The position numbers and the translations under genes are program-made. From NCBI RefSeq assembly GCF_022678645.1, contig NZ_JALBWV010000051.1, forward strand, positions 1 through 64,000: a DNA stretch of 64,000 nt. The letters run 5' to 3'. Source of the DNA: Saccharopolyspora soli. Lineage in GTDB: Bacteria > Actinomycetota > Actinomycetes > Mycobacteriales > Pseudonocardiaceae. Shown here piece by piece: positions 1 to 7,778 of the stretch (the first letter of the stretch is position 1; every line of letters begins with the position of its first letter). A model generated the notes under the pieces. It did not search any database, was not told where the DNA came from, and saw nothing but the letters and a program-made list of their open reading frames with translations.

Positions 1-102
1 TGAAGGCACGAAGCCGGTCCCGTAAAGAGTCAGACCCGAGTAGGGGACGGCATAACCGATCATCGCAGTCCCGTAATCGTGGGTCTGGGTGGGTAGTGGA
101 TC

Positions 103-474
103 ATGTACGGGGTGCAGGTGATCGGGGTTGACCAACCGGCGTGGATACCGACGTTCACGGGGCTGTCGGTGCGGCAGTTCGGCAAGCTGGTGGGCATCGT
201 GCGAGGTCGTGGCGCCGAGCAGACCGGCGCTGGCCGTCGGTGGGGCCTGTCGTTGGATGACCGGGTGTTGCTGGTCGCCGTTTACTACCGCACCAACCTG
301 ACCCTGCGGCAGGTCGCGTTGCTCTTCGATATCTCCAAGTCTGCGGCCGGGCGGGTTGTCGAGCACATCGGCCCGTATCTGGCGTTGTCGCAGACGAAGC
401 GCAAGCACAGCCCGGAGACGGTTCTGATTGTGGACGGCACCCTGGTACCCACCCATGGGGGTCGCCTCGACTGA
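103..474 (+). pseudogene. IS5-family transposase, 5' fragment
   Basis: About 120 residues matching the N-terminal half of DDE_Tnp_4-type (IS5 group) transposases. A helix-turn-helix region (around LTLRQVALLFDISKSAAGRV) is followed by the first catalytic aspartate in VLIVDGTLVPT. The frame ends directly after this motif, so the second Asp and the Glu of the DDE triad are missing and no active enzyme can be made. The start shown is the first ATG; I could not identify an inverted repeat in the preceding 100 bases. It opens a zone of gene debris reaching to about 7 kb. The family is fairly sure; the exact IS is not identified. Confidence 0.7.
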
Positions 475-660
475 CCAATGTGTCGTGCATCACTTCTCGT
501 GGAGAAACCATCACATCGACAGAGAGTCCAGCGAGGGCGATCAGCCCGCGCAAACACGCTTGACCTGGCCGCCGGAGGTTCACCTGGGTTGCTGACCGAC
601 ATACCACCACCCTGCATCGAGTCCGGCTCAATTGGCTTGAGCCAAATCGTTAACGAGTGG

Positions 661-1191
661 ATGAGAGGATGCGAGGTTAAAGGGGTCACACTTCTGGGGT
701 TGAAGATTGTTTGGTGGGCACGATTCGGCAAAATACTGCAATTCATTGCAGGCATGGTCGCCGTGATCGACCTGGTTGGCCCTGAAAGATTCGATCAGCT
801 CGCCCGTCGATTCAAGCGGGCTAGCGTACGAAAACTCTCAAAGAGAATGGAGTCATCAGCGTTTTCTAATCCGGTGATGCATCAGTTTATAAGCGTTCAA
901 ACTGTACTAAAGATCGAGCACGCGGACGATTTGACATTCCTGCTTTTTGGAGCATCCGCCCCAATTCTTGGGGTACTAGCAGCCAAGGCGTTTTCCTTAG
1001 GGAGCACAGCCACTTACTTGCTGGCCCTGGGCGGGGTTGCGCTCCTAGCTCTCTCAGTCCAAAAATCACTATTCAGTATTTTTAGACTACTTGCGCGTTT
1101 GTCCGCTCTTGCCAAGGATGGAGGTTCTGCCAAGTGGACAGCCCTCGTTCTCTTTTCCATGGGCTTCAGCTTGGATATGCTCGGTTCGTAG
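661..1191 (+). CDS. Small polytopic membrane protein of unknown function
   Basis: 176 residues from the ATG at 661; the open frame extends upstream to 478, but that part lacks protein-like character. A first hydrophobic stretch lies near residues 12-35 (ILQFIAGMVAVIDLVG). A basic amphipathic region follows, then two strong membrane segments around residues 95-140 (FLLFGASAPILGVLAAKAF and YLLALGGVALLALSV), and the protein ends with FSMGFSLDMLGS. Base composition is visibly less GC-rich than the neighbours, which fits acquired DNA between two IS remnants. I do not recognise a family function. It is probably real because the hydrophobic pattern is coherent and the frame stays open through AT-richer sequence. 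Confidence 0.5.
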   Translation: MRGCEVKGVTLLGLKIVWWARFGKILQFIAGMVAVIDLVGPERFDQLARRFKRASVRKLSKRMESSAFSNPVMHQFISVQTVLKIEHADDLTFLLFGASAPILGVLAAKAFSLGSTATYLLALGGVALLALSVQKSLFSIFRLLARLSALAKDGGSAKWTALVLFSMGFSLDMLGS

Positions 1192-1327
1192 ACGATCGCA
1201 TTCACGAAGCCGCTGGGTCGTCACACAGCCATATACCAGCGACGGGTCTAGGTGTGACGCACGTTGCGTTGAGATCCTTACGGCGTCATCGCAGGCTCAC
1301 CTTGCCAGGTTTCCATCCGGTAGGGCG

Positions 1328-1369
1328 AAAGCTGCCCCCGGCAGGAACACCTTTGTCGGGGGCAGCTTT
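1328..1369. terminator. Perfect 13-bp inverted repeat
   Basis: Arms at 1328-1340 and 1357-1369 are perfect complements (AAAGCTGCCCCCG / CGGGGGCAGCTTT) around a 16-base loop. It lies about 140 bases after the membrane gene and could end transcription in either direction. The rest of 1192-1689 holds no gene I can support. Confidence 0.55.
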
Positions 1370-1689
1370 ACTCGCCTGTCTCCACTAGCTAACTCACCAC
1401 AGCTACTCGGCCCGGTACCCGAAGAAGTTCTCTACGCGCTGGCGGGCCACCACGTCCTGACCGTGCAAGCATGAGGCGTAAAGTCTCCAACAGCACAGCC
1501 ACGGAGTGGCCGGCCCACCGCGCCACGGTCGTCGGGTCAACGCCGGCCGTCAGCCATGTGCTCACTGCTGCGTGCCGTAGTGAGTACCGGGCGCTCTGCT
1601 AAAGCCTGTCCCGTATTGATCAACTTGTGGTGCTGGGCAAGGGAAAGCGCGGTCTTTAACCGCGTGGCGGGTTGTTTAGTGAGTCATGG

Positions 1690-2588
1690 TGAGGTTGCGC
1701 ATGAGGGCTACACCCCTGGCGGCGTGCCAGACGCCGTCGCGTTTGCGCTGGACTACCCAACGACAGCCCCGATCGATCTCCTGCCACGCATCGACGACCA
1801 CGTCGGCTACGTCGGCCGCCTACTCGACACCGGCCACATGACCCTCAGCGGACGCCGCCGCCTGGTCGTCGTCAGCGGCTGGCTGTCCCTGCTCGCGGCC
1901 ACCGTCCACATCGACCTCAACCAGCACCACCAAGCCACGGCATGGCTACGCGCCGCGGACCACCTCGCCAAACACGCCGACCACCCCGAAATCCGCGCAT
2001 GGTGCTACGAAACCGAAGCCTGGCGAACCCTCACCCAAGGACACCACCACCGAGCACGAGAACTCTCCCGCGTCGCCCAACACCACGCCCCCACAGGAAG
2101 CTCGGCGGCCATCCAAGCCACCGCCCAGGAAGGACGCGCCTCCGCACGCCTCGGCGACGCCGACACCACCTACCGGGCTCTGGAACGGGAACACGATCTG
2201 TGCGGACCGCTGCGTCAACCCGCTGATCCCGAGCACCACTACCGCTACGACCCCACCCAAGGCCAACGCCTACACCGCAACGACTCTCGCGTGGCTGGGT
2301 GACCCCGAAGGCGAACGCTACGCACGCGAAGTGATCGCCCGCTTCGAATCAAACTGGACCGCACACCGATAGCCCCGCCGCTACGCCAGCGCACACGTGG
2401 ACCTCGCCCTCGTCACCGCCAAAACCGGCCAACTCGACGAAGCCTGCGCCGCCGCACACACCGCCATCGCAACAGGCCAAATCCCCCCGTCGAACTACTG
2501 GCGCATCACCGAGGTAGTCAACGCGGTCAAGCCGTTGCCCGAAGCTGCTGAACTCCGCGAGGCATACCACGAACTCACCAGCAGCTAA
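1690..2588 (+). pseudogene. TPR-type transcriptional regulator, C-terminal remnant with frameshift and stop
   Basis: Translation in the first frame gives the helical TPR-like C-terminal part of a large actinomycete XRE-type regulator family (motifs LDYPTTAPIDLLPRIDDHV, TGHMTLSGRRRLVVVSGWLS, HPEIRAWCYETEAWRTLTQG). The N-terminal HTH is absent. Near 2258, after HHYRYDPT, the reading moves to another frame (KANAYTATTLAWLGDPEGER), which meets a TAG at 2370-2372 and then continues to AAELREAYHELTSS at 2588. Truncation, frameshift and stop together make this a clear pseudogene. Its last four bases overlap the end of the opposite-strand gene. Confidence 0.75.
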
Positions 2589-2944
2589 CGTCGCTGGGGT
2601 GGAGCGGAACGATTCGTACCTATGGGGTTCCTCTCATCAGGCGTAGGTTCCTCTGCCTGAATAGCGTCGGACCGTGAGCTGGGAGAGCCGCGCAGATTCG
2701 AGTAGGTGTTACCGCCCCACCCAAGAATTCCAATCTGTTTGTCATCATGAGTAGCGATAGCGCTCTTCTCATACGATTTACCCATAACCCGACCGAGTAG
2801 ACTTCGGCTCTGATCGTCGAGATCAACCACTTCTCCTCGAATGGCAGCAGCCTTGGCGATCTTCCCGTAACCGATCAGTGTATCAATCGGCTGAGGCCTA
2901 CTGATGTCCAGAAAGAGCACTGGCCGCTCGGGCCTTTCCGGCAT
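2585..2944 (-). CDS. Hypothetical protein, 119 residues
   Basis: Starts at the ATG at 2944, preceded by a purine-rich GGAGGGGG that abuts the start closely. No domain recognised. The N-terminal half looks globular (PVLFLDISRPQPIDTLIGYG, then VVDLDDQSRSLLGRVMGKSY), while the last 35 residues are polar and Pro/Ser-rich. No signal peptide or membrane segment. It lies between a dead regulator and a fresh IS insertion, in AT-richer DNA, so it is probably a transferred gene. It may be an accessory protein of a lost element; I cannot assign a role. Confidence 0.4.
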   Translation of the reverse strand: MPERPERPVLFLDISRPQPIDTLIGYGKIAKAAAIRGEVVDLDDQSRSLLGRVMGKSYEKSAIATHDDKQIGILGWGGNTYSNLRGSPSSRSDAIQAEEPTPDERNPIGTNRSAPPQRR

Positions 2945-3023
2945 CCCCCTCCACCGCTTCGTAGGTTTCCTAAGTATATTCTGCCTGGTGTCGTCACCTA
3001 GCCGGAATCTCGTAGGGAGTGTC

Positions 3024-4680
3024 AGGAATCTGGCTCTGTCGCACTTTCGGTGGTGACGTTCGGTGTCAGCCGAGGAGGATGCGGTGGCGGAGGAGGGGGA
3101 AGCCTGCGCGTCCGTACATTTGTCGTTTGATCAGCTTCGTTTTCGTGTTCACTCCTTCTGTCCGTCCATTGTGGAATTCTCGAGTGAGGGCGGCGTCCAC
3201 GCCGTAGCGGTCGAGATCGAGGCCGCGGGTGAATGCGTGTAAGTGGGGAAGGTCCTCGGCCCGGGCGTGGTCGATCCAGCCGGTCAGGCGTTCGTTGTTG
3301 CCAGGGGCGGGTGTGAGCAGCGCGGCGAAGTCGCCGATGAGGGCGGCGAGCGCGGTCATCTCGGGGCAGGCGCCGGTCGCGGCGTCGATCCATTCTCGCT
3401 GGTGATCTTGGAGTTTGTTCGGGTGGGTGAGCAGGTAGCGGCTGAGGCGCTTGGGCGAGATCGCGGGCCGGTCGGATTCGACGCGTCCTTGCGTGATGTA
3501 GCGATATAGCAGGTTCTGGCTTCCGATGTAGCCGAGCTCGGTGATCTCGTTGAGCAGCTGCAGTACGGGCACGGCCGGATCTTCTTCACGGCGACGGCGT
3601 AGGTGGTCCCGGAACGGGTCGACCAGGGTGGGCCGGTACTGCGGAGCCCGAACCAGGCGTTCGGGTTGGTCGATGCGGGCGTAGCGCTTGACCGTGTTCA
3701 GCGCCAGGTTCAGGCGGCGGGAGATCTCGAGCAGTCCGACGCCGCGATCGAGCAGATCATGCACCTGCCGCCAGCGTTCCCGAGTGGTGGCGGCGCGTTT
3801 GCCCTCGCGTGGTGGCGGGCCGGTTTTGCCCCAGCACGCGCTGTGGGCGGCGACTTCCTTGCCGACGGCCTCAGCGAGGTTGTGCCATAGGTGCCAGCGA
3901 TCGGCGACCTGCACCGCGTCGGGTAGCGCGCGGCGGATGGCTTCGGCGTAGGCACCGGAGCCATCCCGGCACACCACCTGCACGCCGGGGTGCTCGCGTA
4001 ACCAGGCTTCAAGGGTGCTGGCCGTCCGGTCGGCCAGGACGTCGACGCGTTCGCCAGTGACCGCGTCGATAATCACGGTGGCGTAGCGCTGCCGCTTACG
4101 CAGGGCGAAATCGTCCACGCCGATCACCGTCGGCACCGGCCGGGCCGGCACTGGTAGCCGCAAGAGCGCTCGCAGGGCGGTCTGCCGTGACAACGGAATA
4201 CCGAGACCGGCCAGAGCCCGCACGCCTGCGCGCCCGGCCAGCTCTCGCACGACGCGACCCACCTGCGTGACCAGCCGGGCAGTGCGGCGCTGATACCGCT
4301 CGGCAACGCCGGTCAGCGGCTCGCGGAATGTCTGCCGCGAGCAGTCCACCGTCGAGCAGCGCATCCGCCGTGCCCGTACCCGGACCACGACCGGCCGCCC
4401 ATCCACCGGCACATCGGTGACCCGCCGCTCGAAATAGCCATGCACCCGCCCCGTTTCCACAGCGCAACCCGGGCAGACCACCGGCCCCGACGGTGTGGAC
4501 GCCCGAACAACGATCACCCCAGCAACATCCTCGACCCCCTGGATGACCAGGAAAGATAGCCCCGAGAACACCAGAGCCAGAAGTTGATCAACATTGCACC
4601 AACGTAACCCTGGCACAACGCACCGTGGTCAACCGACCGACCCACCGTCACCACCGAAAGTGCGACAGAGCCAGGAATCT
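3024..4680 (-). mobile_element. Complete ISL3-family insertion sequence with 8-bp target duplication
   Basis: The element spans 3032-4672 (1641 bp). Its ends are 27-bp perfect inverted repeats at 3032-3058 and 4646-4672, each starting GGCTCTGTCGCACTTTCGG when read inwards. The octamer AGGAATCT occurs directly outside both ends (3024-3031 and 4673-4680), which is the target duplication. The ISL3 family is known to make 8-bp duplications. Perfect ends, a perfect duplication and an undamaged transposase indicate a recent insertion. Removing the element rejoins non-coding sequence, so no gene was obviously broken. Confidence 0.95.
3066..4616 (-). CDS. tnp: ISL3-family transposase
   Basis: 516 residues, usual for the family, and intact. 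An N-terminal zinc-binding module (CPGC near residue 50, with further Cys at MRCSTVDCSRQTF) precedes an HTH region. The DDE catalytic residues are in VIGVDDFALRKR (first Asp), ADRWHLWHNL (second Asp) and NGRTEGVNTKTKLIKR (Glu). It moves the surrounding element by cut-and-paste. The start at 4616 lies 30 bases inside the right inverted repeat, leaving almost no room for an alternative. It is the only gene in the element. Confidence 0.95.
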   Translation of the reverse strand: MPGLRWCNVDQLLALVFSGLSFLVIQGVEDVAGVIVVRASTPSGPVVCPGCAVETGRVHGYFERRVTDVPVDGRPVVVRVRARRMRCSTVDCSRQTFREPLTGVAERYQRRTARLVTQVGRVVRELAGRAGVRALAGLGIPLSRQTALRALLRLPVPARPVPTVIGVDDFALRKRQRYATVIIDAVTGERVDVLADRTASTLEAWLREHPGVQVVCRDGSGAYAEAIRRALPDAVQVADRWHLWHNLAEAVGKEVAAHSACWGKTGPPPREGKRAATTRERWRQVHDLLDRGVGLLEISRRLNLALNTVKRYARIDQPERLVRAPQYRPTLVDPFRDHLRRRREEDPAVPVLQLLNEITELGYIGSQNLLYRYITQGRVESDRPAISPKRLSRYLLTHPNKLQDHQREWIDAATGACPEMTALAALIGDFAALLTPAPGNNERLTGWIDHARAEDLPHLHAFTRGLDLDRYGVDAALTREFHNGRTEGVNTKTKLIKRQMYGRAGFPLLRHRILLG

Positions 4681-4716
4681 TGTGGGCGATGATGTGATCG
4701 CCTTGTCGATTACTGC

Positions 4717-4735
4717 ACGGTGACCCGGTCACCGT
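4717..4735. promoter_or_regulatory. 19-bp perfect palindrome, possible operator
   Basis: ACGGTGACC, one central C, GGTCACCGT: 9-bp arms with no mismatch. It lies 37 bases beyond the IS duplication in a gene-free stretch (4681-4860) where I see nothing else. The spacing is that of a dimeric repressor site, but no regulator gene is nearby, so the function is a guess. Confidence 0.35.
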
Positions 4736-4860
4736 AGTACATGACCAGCGTGTTCAACACCTTTTTCCAGCCTACTGTTTTCCCGGTGATGTTGGAACGG
4801 TTTTTCAGTGGATTTTTGATCACAAGGTAGAGCACTTTTGTACGTCGTTCGACGTGGCGT

Positions 4861-5085
4861 TCATCGGCCATCACCACCCACACGGCGACGAGCCATCATC
4901 GGGTCGGCTCCGGCCACCTGGCCGCAGCGCCCCGCACACGCGAACACCTGCGAGCCGGTCAGCGACCGACCCACCACAAGCGACACGACCCCCGAAGCGC
5001 GAAGGTAGTCACGTCCGCAGACCACGCACGCCCCCCTGTCGGCCTGCGCGCCGGTCAATCCCCTGATGATCTCCTCGGGATTCAT
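4861..5085 (-). CDS. Small zinc-ribbon-like protein
   Basis: 74 residues from the ATG at 5085. Two cysteine pairs are visible: CVVCGRDYL near residues 20-28 and CAGRC near residues 49-53. This spacing suits a single zinc ribbon. The intervening VVGRSLTGSQVFACAG resembles short proteins common in actinomycete accessory regions. No signal peptide or membrane segment. Function unknown; it could bind nucleic acid or be a remnant of a mobile element. Support comes from the Cys pattern and an orderly reading frame rather than from any known role. Confidence 0.45.
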   Translation of the reverse strand: MNPEEIIRGLTGAQADRGACVVCGRDYLRASGVVSLVVGRSLTGSQVFACAGRCGQVAGADPMMARRRVGGDGR

Positions 5086-5179
5086 CCGGCACCACCGCCC
5101 TGACGGCGGCGCCGAGCGATCCCGACCGTGACGGAAACCCGCAGCTCACGGCGCGAGCGGCTTGTTGTAGATGCTGTAC

Positions 5180-5483
5180 GAGCCGCACTGGGGGCGCAGC
5201 GCAGGCAGTCCCCGGGGTGAGAGGGCCGTTCTTGATCTCCATCTCGGGGCCCTCTGGTGTCAACACCGCGAACCGCCCCTCGCAGGTCCCCGAGTGATGC
5301 CGAGCAGTTCCACACGCTCTTCGACGGCAGGACCAGCCATTGTCGTCCACAGTGGATGTTCTCGTCGGCGAGGACTTCTGGATCAGTTTCCCGGCCTGCG
5401 GGAGCCACCTCGAACCGGGCAAACGCCCAGTACCGCATGCGGAACCGACACGACATTGCCAGATTTCCCTTTTGCCGCGACAA
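5180..5483 (-). pseudogene. Decayed gene, two frames
   Basis: Read on the minus strand, one frame gives MRYWAFARFEVAPAGRETD and continues to DENIHCGRQWLVLPSKSV. A second frame then gives RFAVLTPEGPEMEIKNGPLT. The two pieces read like one protein with a frame break near 5270-5300. I recognise no family. There is no intact ORF here, and the adjoining 5086-5180 and 5484-5560 hold nothing else I can support. Confidence 0.3.
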
Positions 5484-5560
5484 AGGGACAGCGCTTGCAC
5501 GATTGCTATCGCCTTCTCACCGCGCCACGCGTAGCCTGCAACAGCACCGAGGAGGTCAGT

Positions 5561-6685
5561 GTGCACACGGCGCAGAGATGGTCGCGGTTGTCCGCAATCG
5601 CTGCGGTAGTGCTGCCAATCTGGGCATGGCACTTCCTGCACTACGGTTTTTTCCCGGTCTACAGCAAGCTCGCTTACACCCGCTCCAGCTTCGATTCCCA
5701 GCTCGCCGAAGGAGTTTACCGGTTCCGCATTCTCGGGGCGTGGCTCGTTCGCGTGGTCGACGACCACCTCGGCGATGTGCTCGTCGAGGTGCTGCACAAC
5801 CGGCCTTTGTGGATGACCGCCGCAGTCCCAGGCATGGACGTCGGCCTGTACGGCTCGCTCGTGCTGGTCAACCTGGTCGCCTACCTCGCGATGTCGATCC
5901 TGCTCCAACGGCTGCTGTGGGATCCGGACCGCCCCTTGACTCCGGCCCTCTACCTGCTCGTGCAGGTGATCGTTCTCGCGTCGAGTTGGGTCATGACGCC
6001 GTATGACATGCTGGCTTACGCGTTCTTGCTCGCCGCCGTCGCGTGCTTGCGGTGGCGTTCGGGCGCCGCACCGTACGCATTGGTGCTGATCACCGTCCTC
6101 GGCACGTTGACCCGCGAGACGCAGGCTCTCGCGATTGCCTGCGCTGCGGTCTTCGCGCTGCGCAGCAGCAGGAGCGAGGCGCGCCGCGGGCTCGTGCTCA
6201 CGGGGGTCTCGGCACTTGCCTTCGCCGCCACGTACGTCGGTCTGCGGGTGGTGCTCGGTTGGGACACCAGCGTGATCAACGGCTTGACCGTGTTCGACGT
6301 AGGGCTGTTGGCGATCCTGGGGCTGGCTGGCGCCCTCGTCGCGGTTTACATGGTGCACTGTGCGGCGGTCGCCGCCGCCGGAGGATCGGGTCGCACGTCG
6401 GCCACGGTGCTGTACCTGCTGGCAACGCCGTATCTGGTCGCAATCCTGCTGGCGGGGGCGTGGAACGAGGTGCGGCTGATCGTGCCGCTGGTGCTGGTCC
6501 AGGCGGTCGCGACAGTGACTGCGGACCCCACCAGCGAGAGCGTGCTGCGCGACCGGGTCCGCCCACGGCAGGTGCTGGCGCGCGTCACCGAACTCGCCCG
6601 CGGTGTCGCACCGCCGACCCGCGCGCGGCACGAGAAGAACCGCAAGGCCGCACCCGAGAACGTCCCCTTCGTCCCTGGTTCCTGA
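5561..6685 (+). CDS. Polytopic integral membrane protein
   Basis: 374 residues from GTG 5561, chosen because GAGGAGGT sits about 6 bases upstream; the longer open frame back to 5171 has no membrane-protein character. About nine hydrophobic segments are visible (for example SAIAAVVLPIWAWHF, LVLVNLVAYLAMSILL, YLLVQVIVLASSWV, GLLAILGLAGALVAVYMV, YLLATPYLVAILLAG). The loop motifs TPYDMLAYAF and TLTRETQALAIA recall actinobacterial membrane proteins related to GT-C glycosyltransferases, but I see no convincing catalytic acidic motif in the first loop. The C-terminal 70 residues are basic and cytoplasmic. Role unknown. Confidence 0.7.
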   Translation: MHTAQRWSRLSAIAAVVLPIWAWHFLHYGFFPVYSKLAYTRSSFDSQLAEGVYRFRILGAWLVRVVDDHLGDVLVEVLHNRPLWMTAAVPGMDVGLYGSLVLVNLVAYLAMSILLQRLLWDPDRPLTPALYLLVQVIVLASSWVMTPYDMLAYAFLLAAVACLRWRSGAAPYALVLITVLGTLTRETQALAIACAAVFALRSSRSEARRGLVLTGVSALAFAATYVGLRVVLGWDTSVINGLTVFDVGLLAILGLAGALVAVYMVHCAAVAAAGGSGRTSATVLYLLATPYLVAILLAGAWNEVRLIVPLVLVQAVATVTADPTSESVLRDRVRPRQVLARVTELARGVAPPTRARHEKNRKAAPENVPFVPGS

Positions 6686-6824
6686 GCACCGCTGTCTCCG
6701 ATCCGTGCATCACCCGAGTTGCGCGAAATGGCGGGCAGGGATTTGTCTTGATGAGGGCGCACCTGGTGCCGCCTGACCACCCCCGCCGTTCAACACCCCA
6801 TCAAGCGAGGAGCGACCGAAAACC

Positions 6825-6944
6825 ATGTCTTCGATCCTGAACACAGGAAGTTCCAAAGACATCGGCCGAGCGATCACCACCGAGCTCGCCCAGCGGGGCC
6901 ACCGGGTCGTGGCCACCGCCCGAGACCCGTACGGCCGTTGGTGA
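6825..6944 (+). pseudogene. Short-chain dehydrogenase, N-terminal stub
   Basis: An ATG opens a 39-residue frame with the SDR nucleotide-binding start: ILNTGSSKDIGRAITTELA followed by GHRVVATARDP, then a TGA. The first beta-alpha-beta unit is present but the catalytic Ser-Tyr-Lys part is missing. It ends 15 bases before the next gene, so the rest was probably deleted. Confidence 0.5.
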
Positions 6945-6958
6945 GGGACACGGTGGGT

Positions 6959-7396
6959 ATGACAACGCTGGACGATTTTGCCGCGCTGGCAACGAAGGAA
7001 CGCGGCCTGGTCGTCGTCTCAACCCTGCGAGCGGACGGCACGATCCAGGCGTCGCTGGTCAACGCTGGCCTGCTGCCCCACCCGCGCACCAGCATTCCGG
7101 TGCTCGGGTTCGTTACCTACGGACGGGTGAAGCTGACCAATCTGCGGGCACGCCCGCAGGTGACCGCAACGGTTCGGTCTGGCTGGGCCTGGGCCACCAT
7201 CGAGGGCACCGCAATGCTCATCGGGCCGGATGATCCGGTCTCCGGCATCGACGGCGAGAGGTTGCGACTGCTGCGGCGTGAGGTATTCACGGCGGCAGGC
7301 GGTAGCCACGAGGACTGGGACGAGTACGACCGGGTCATGGCCGAGCAACGGCGCACGGTCGTTCTGGTTGACCCCACCCGAATCTACGGCAGCTGA
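6959..7396 (+). CDS. Split-barrel (PPOX/FDOR) family protein
   Basis: 145 residues with the split beta-barrel fold of pyridoxamine-phosphate-oxidase-like proteins: VVVSTLRADGTIQASLVNAG, the strand VLGFVTYGRVKLTNLRARPQV, and GWAWATIEGTAMLI. It resembles small actinobacterial F420- or FMN-binding members of the Rv1155 type, which bind the cofactor at the dimer interface. The specific cofactor and substrate cannot be read from sequence. ATG 6959 is preferred over the earlier GTG at 6941 because the conserved fold starts here. Cytoplasmic, apparently monocistronic; downstream DNA is gene-free for 380 bases. Confidence 0.75.
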   Translation: MTTLDDFAALATKERGLVVVSTLRADGTIQASLVNAGLLPHPRTSIPVLGFVTYGRVKLTNLRARPQVTATVRSGWAWATIEGTAMLIGPDDPVSGIDGERLRLLRREVFTAAGGSHEDWDEYDRVMAEQRRTVVLVDPTRIYGS

Positions 7397-7778
7397 CCGC
7401 AGCCCCGCCTCGCCACGGCCCGGCAGGCGGCTACTGCCCGAGGTGCGATCGACGGGCTGAGCGCCTAGCGATAGCCGAGCGAGATCCGAGGAGGCAGCCT
7501 GGCGCCCCCGGCGGGGCTCCACGCAGACGGTCCCTCTTCTTTCTCGCGGCGCAGCCGCTTGGCCCAGCTACGCGCGCAGGCTCTCGGACTCTGCCCAGCG
7601 GCTCTGCTGTTGGGCAGCCCTCGACGTGGTGTTTGGGCCTGGCCGATGTCGGGGATTCCAGCAGCGAGACGGTGGCAGCGACTCCCGCACGCCACCCGTT
7701 GTTGTGCGGGCCAGGCTCTGGAGCCGGGACTGGGGTACAGCCGCCGCTTTTGTGTCGGTGGTTGGTGTTGGGGGGATC

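Noticed and set aside
5009..6631. 540-codon minus-strand frame opposite the membrane protein at 5.6 kb
   Set aside because: Gln/Arg/His-rich antisense; only its last part overlaps the possible decayed gene, which is reported separately.
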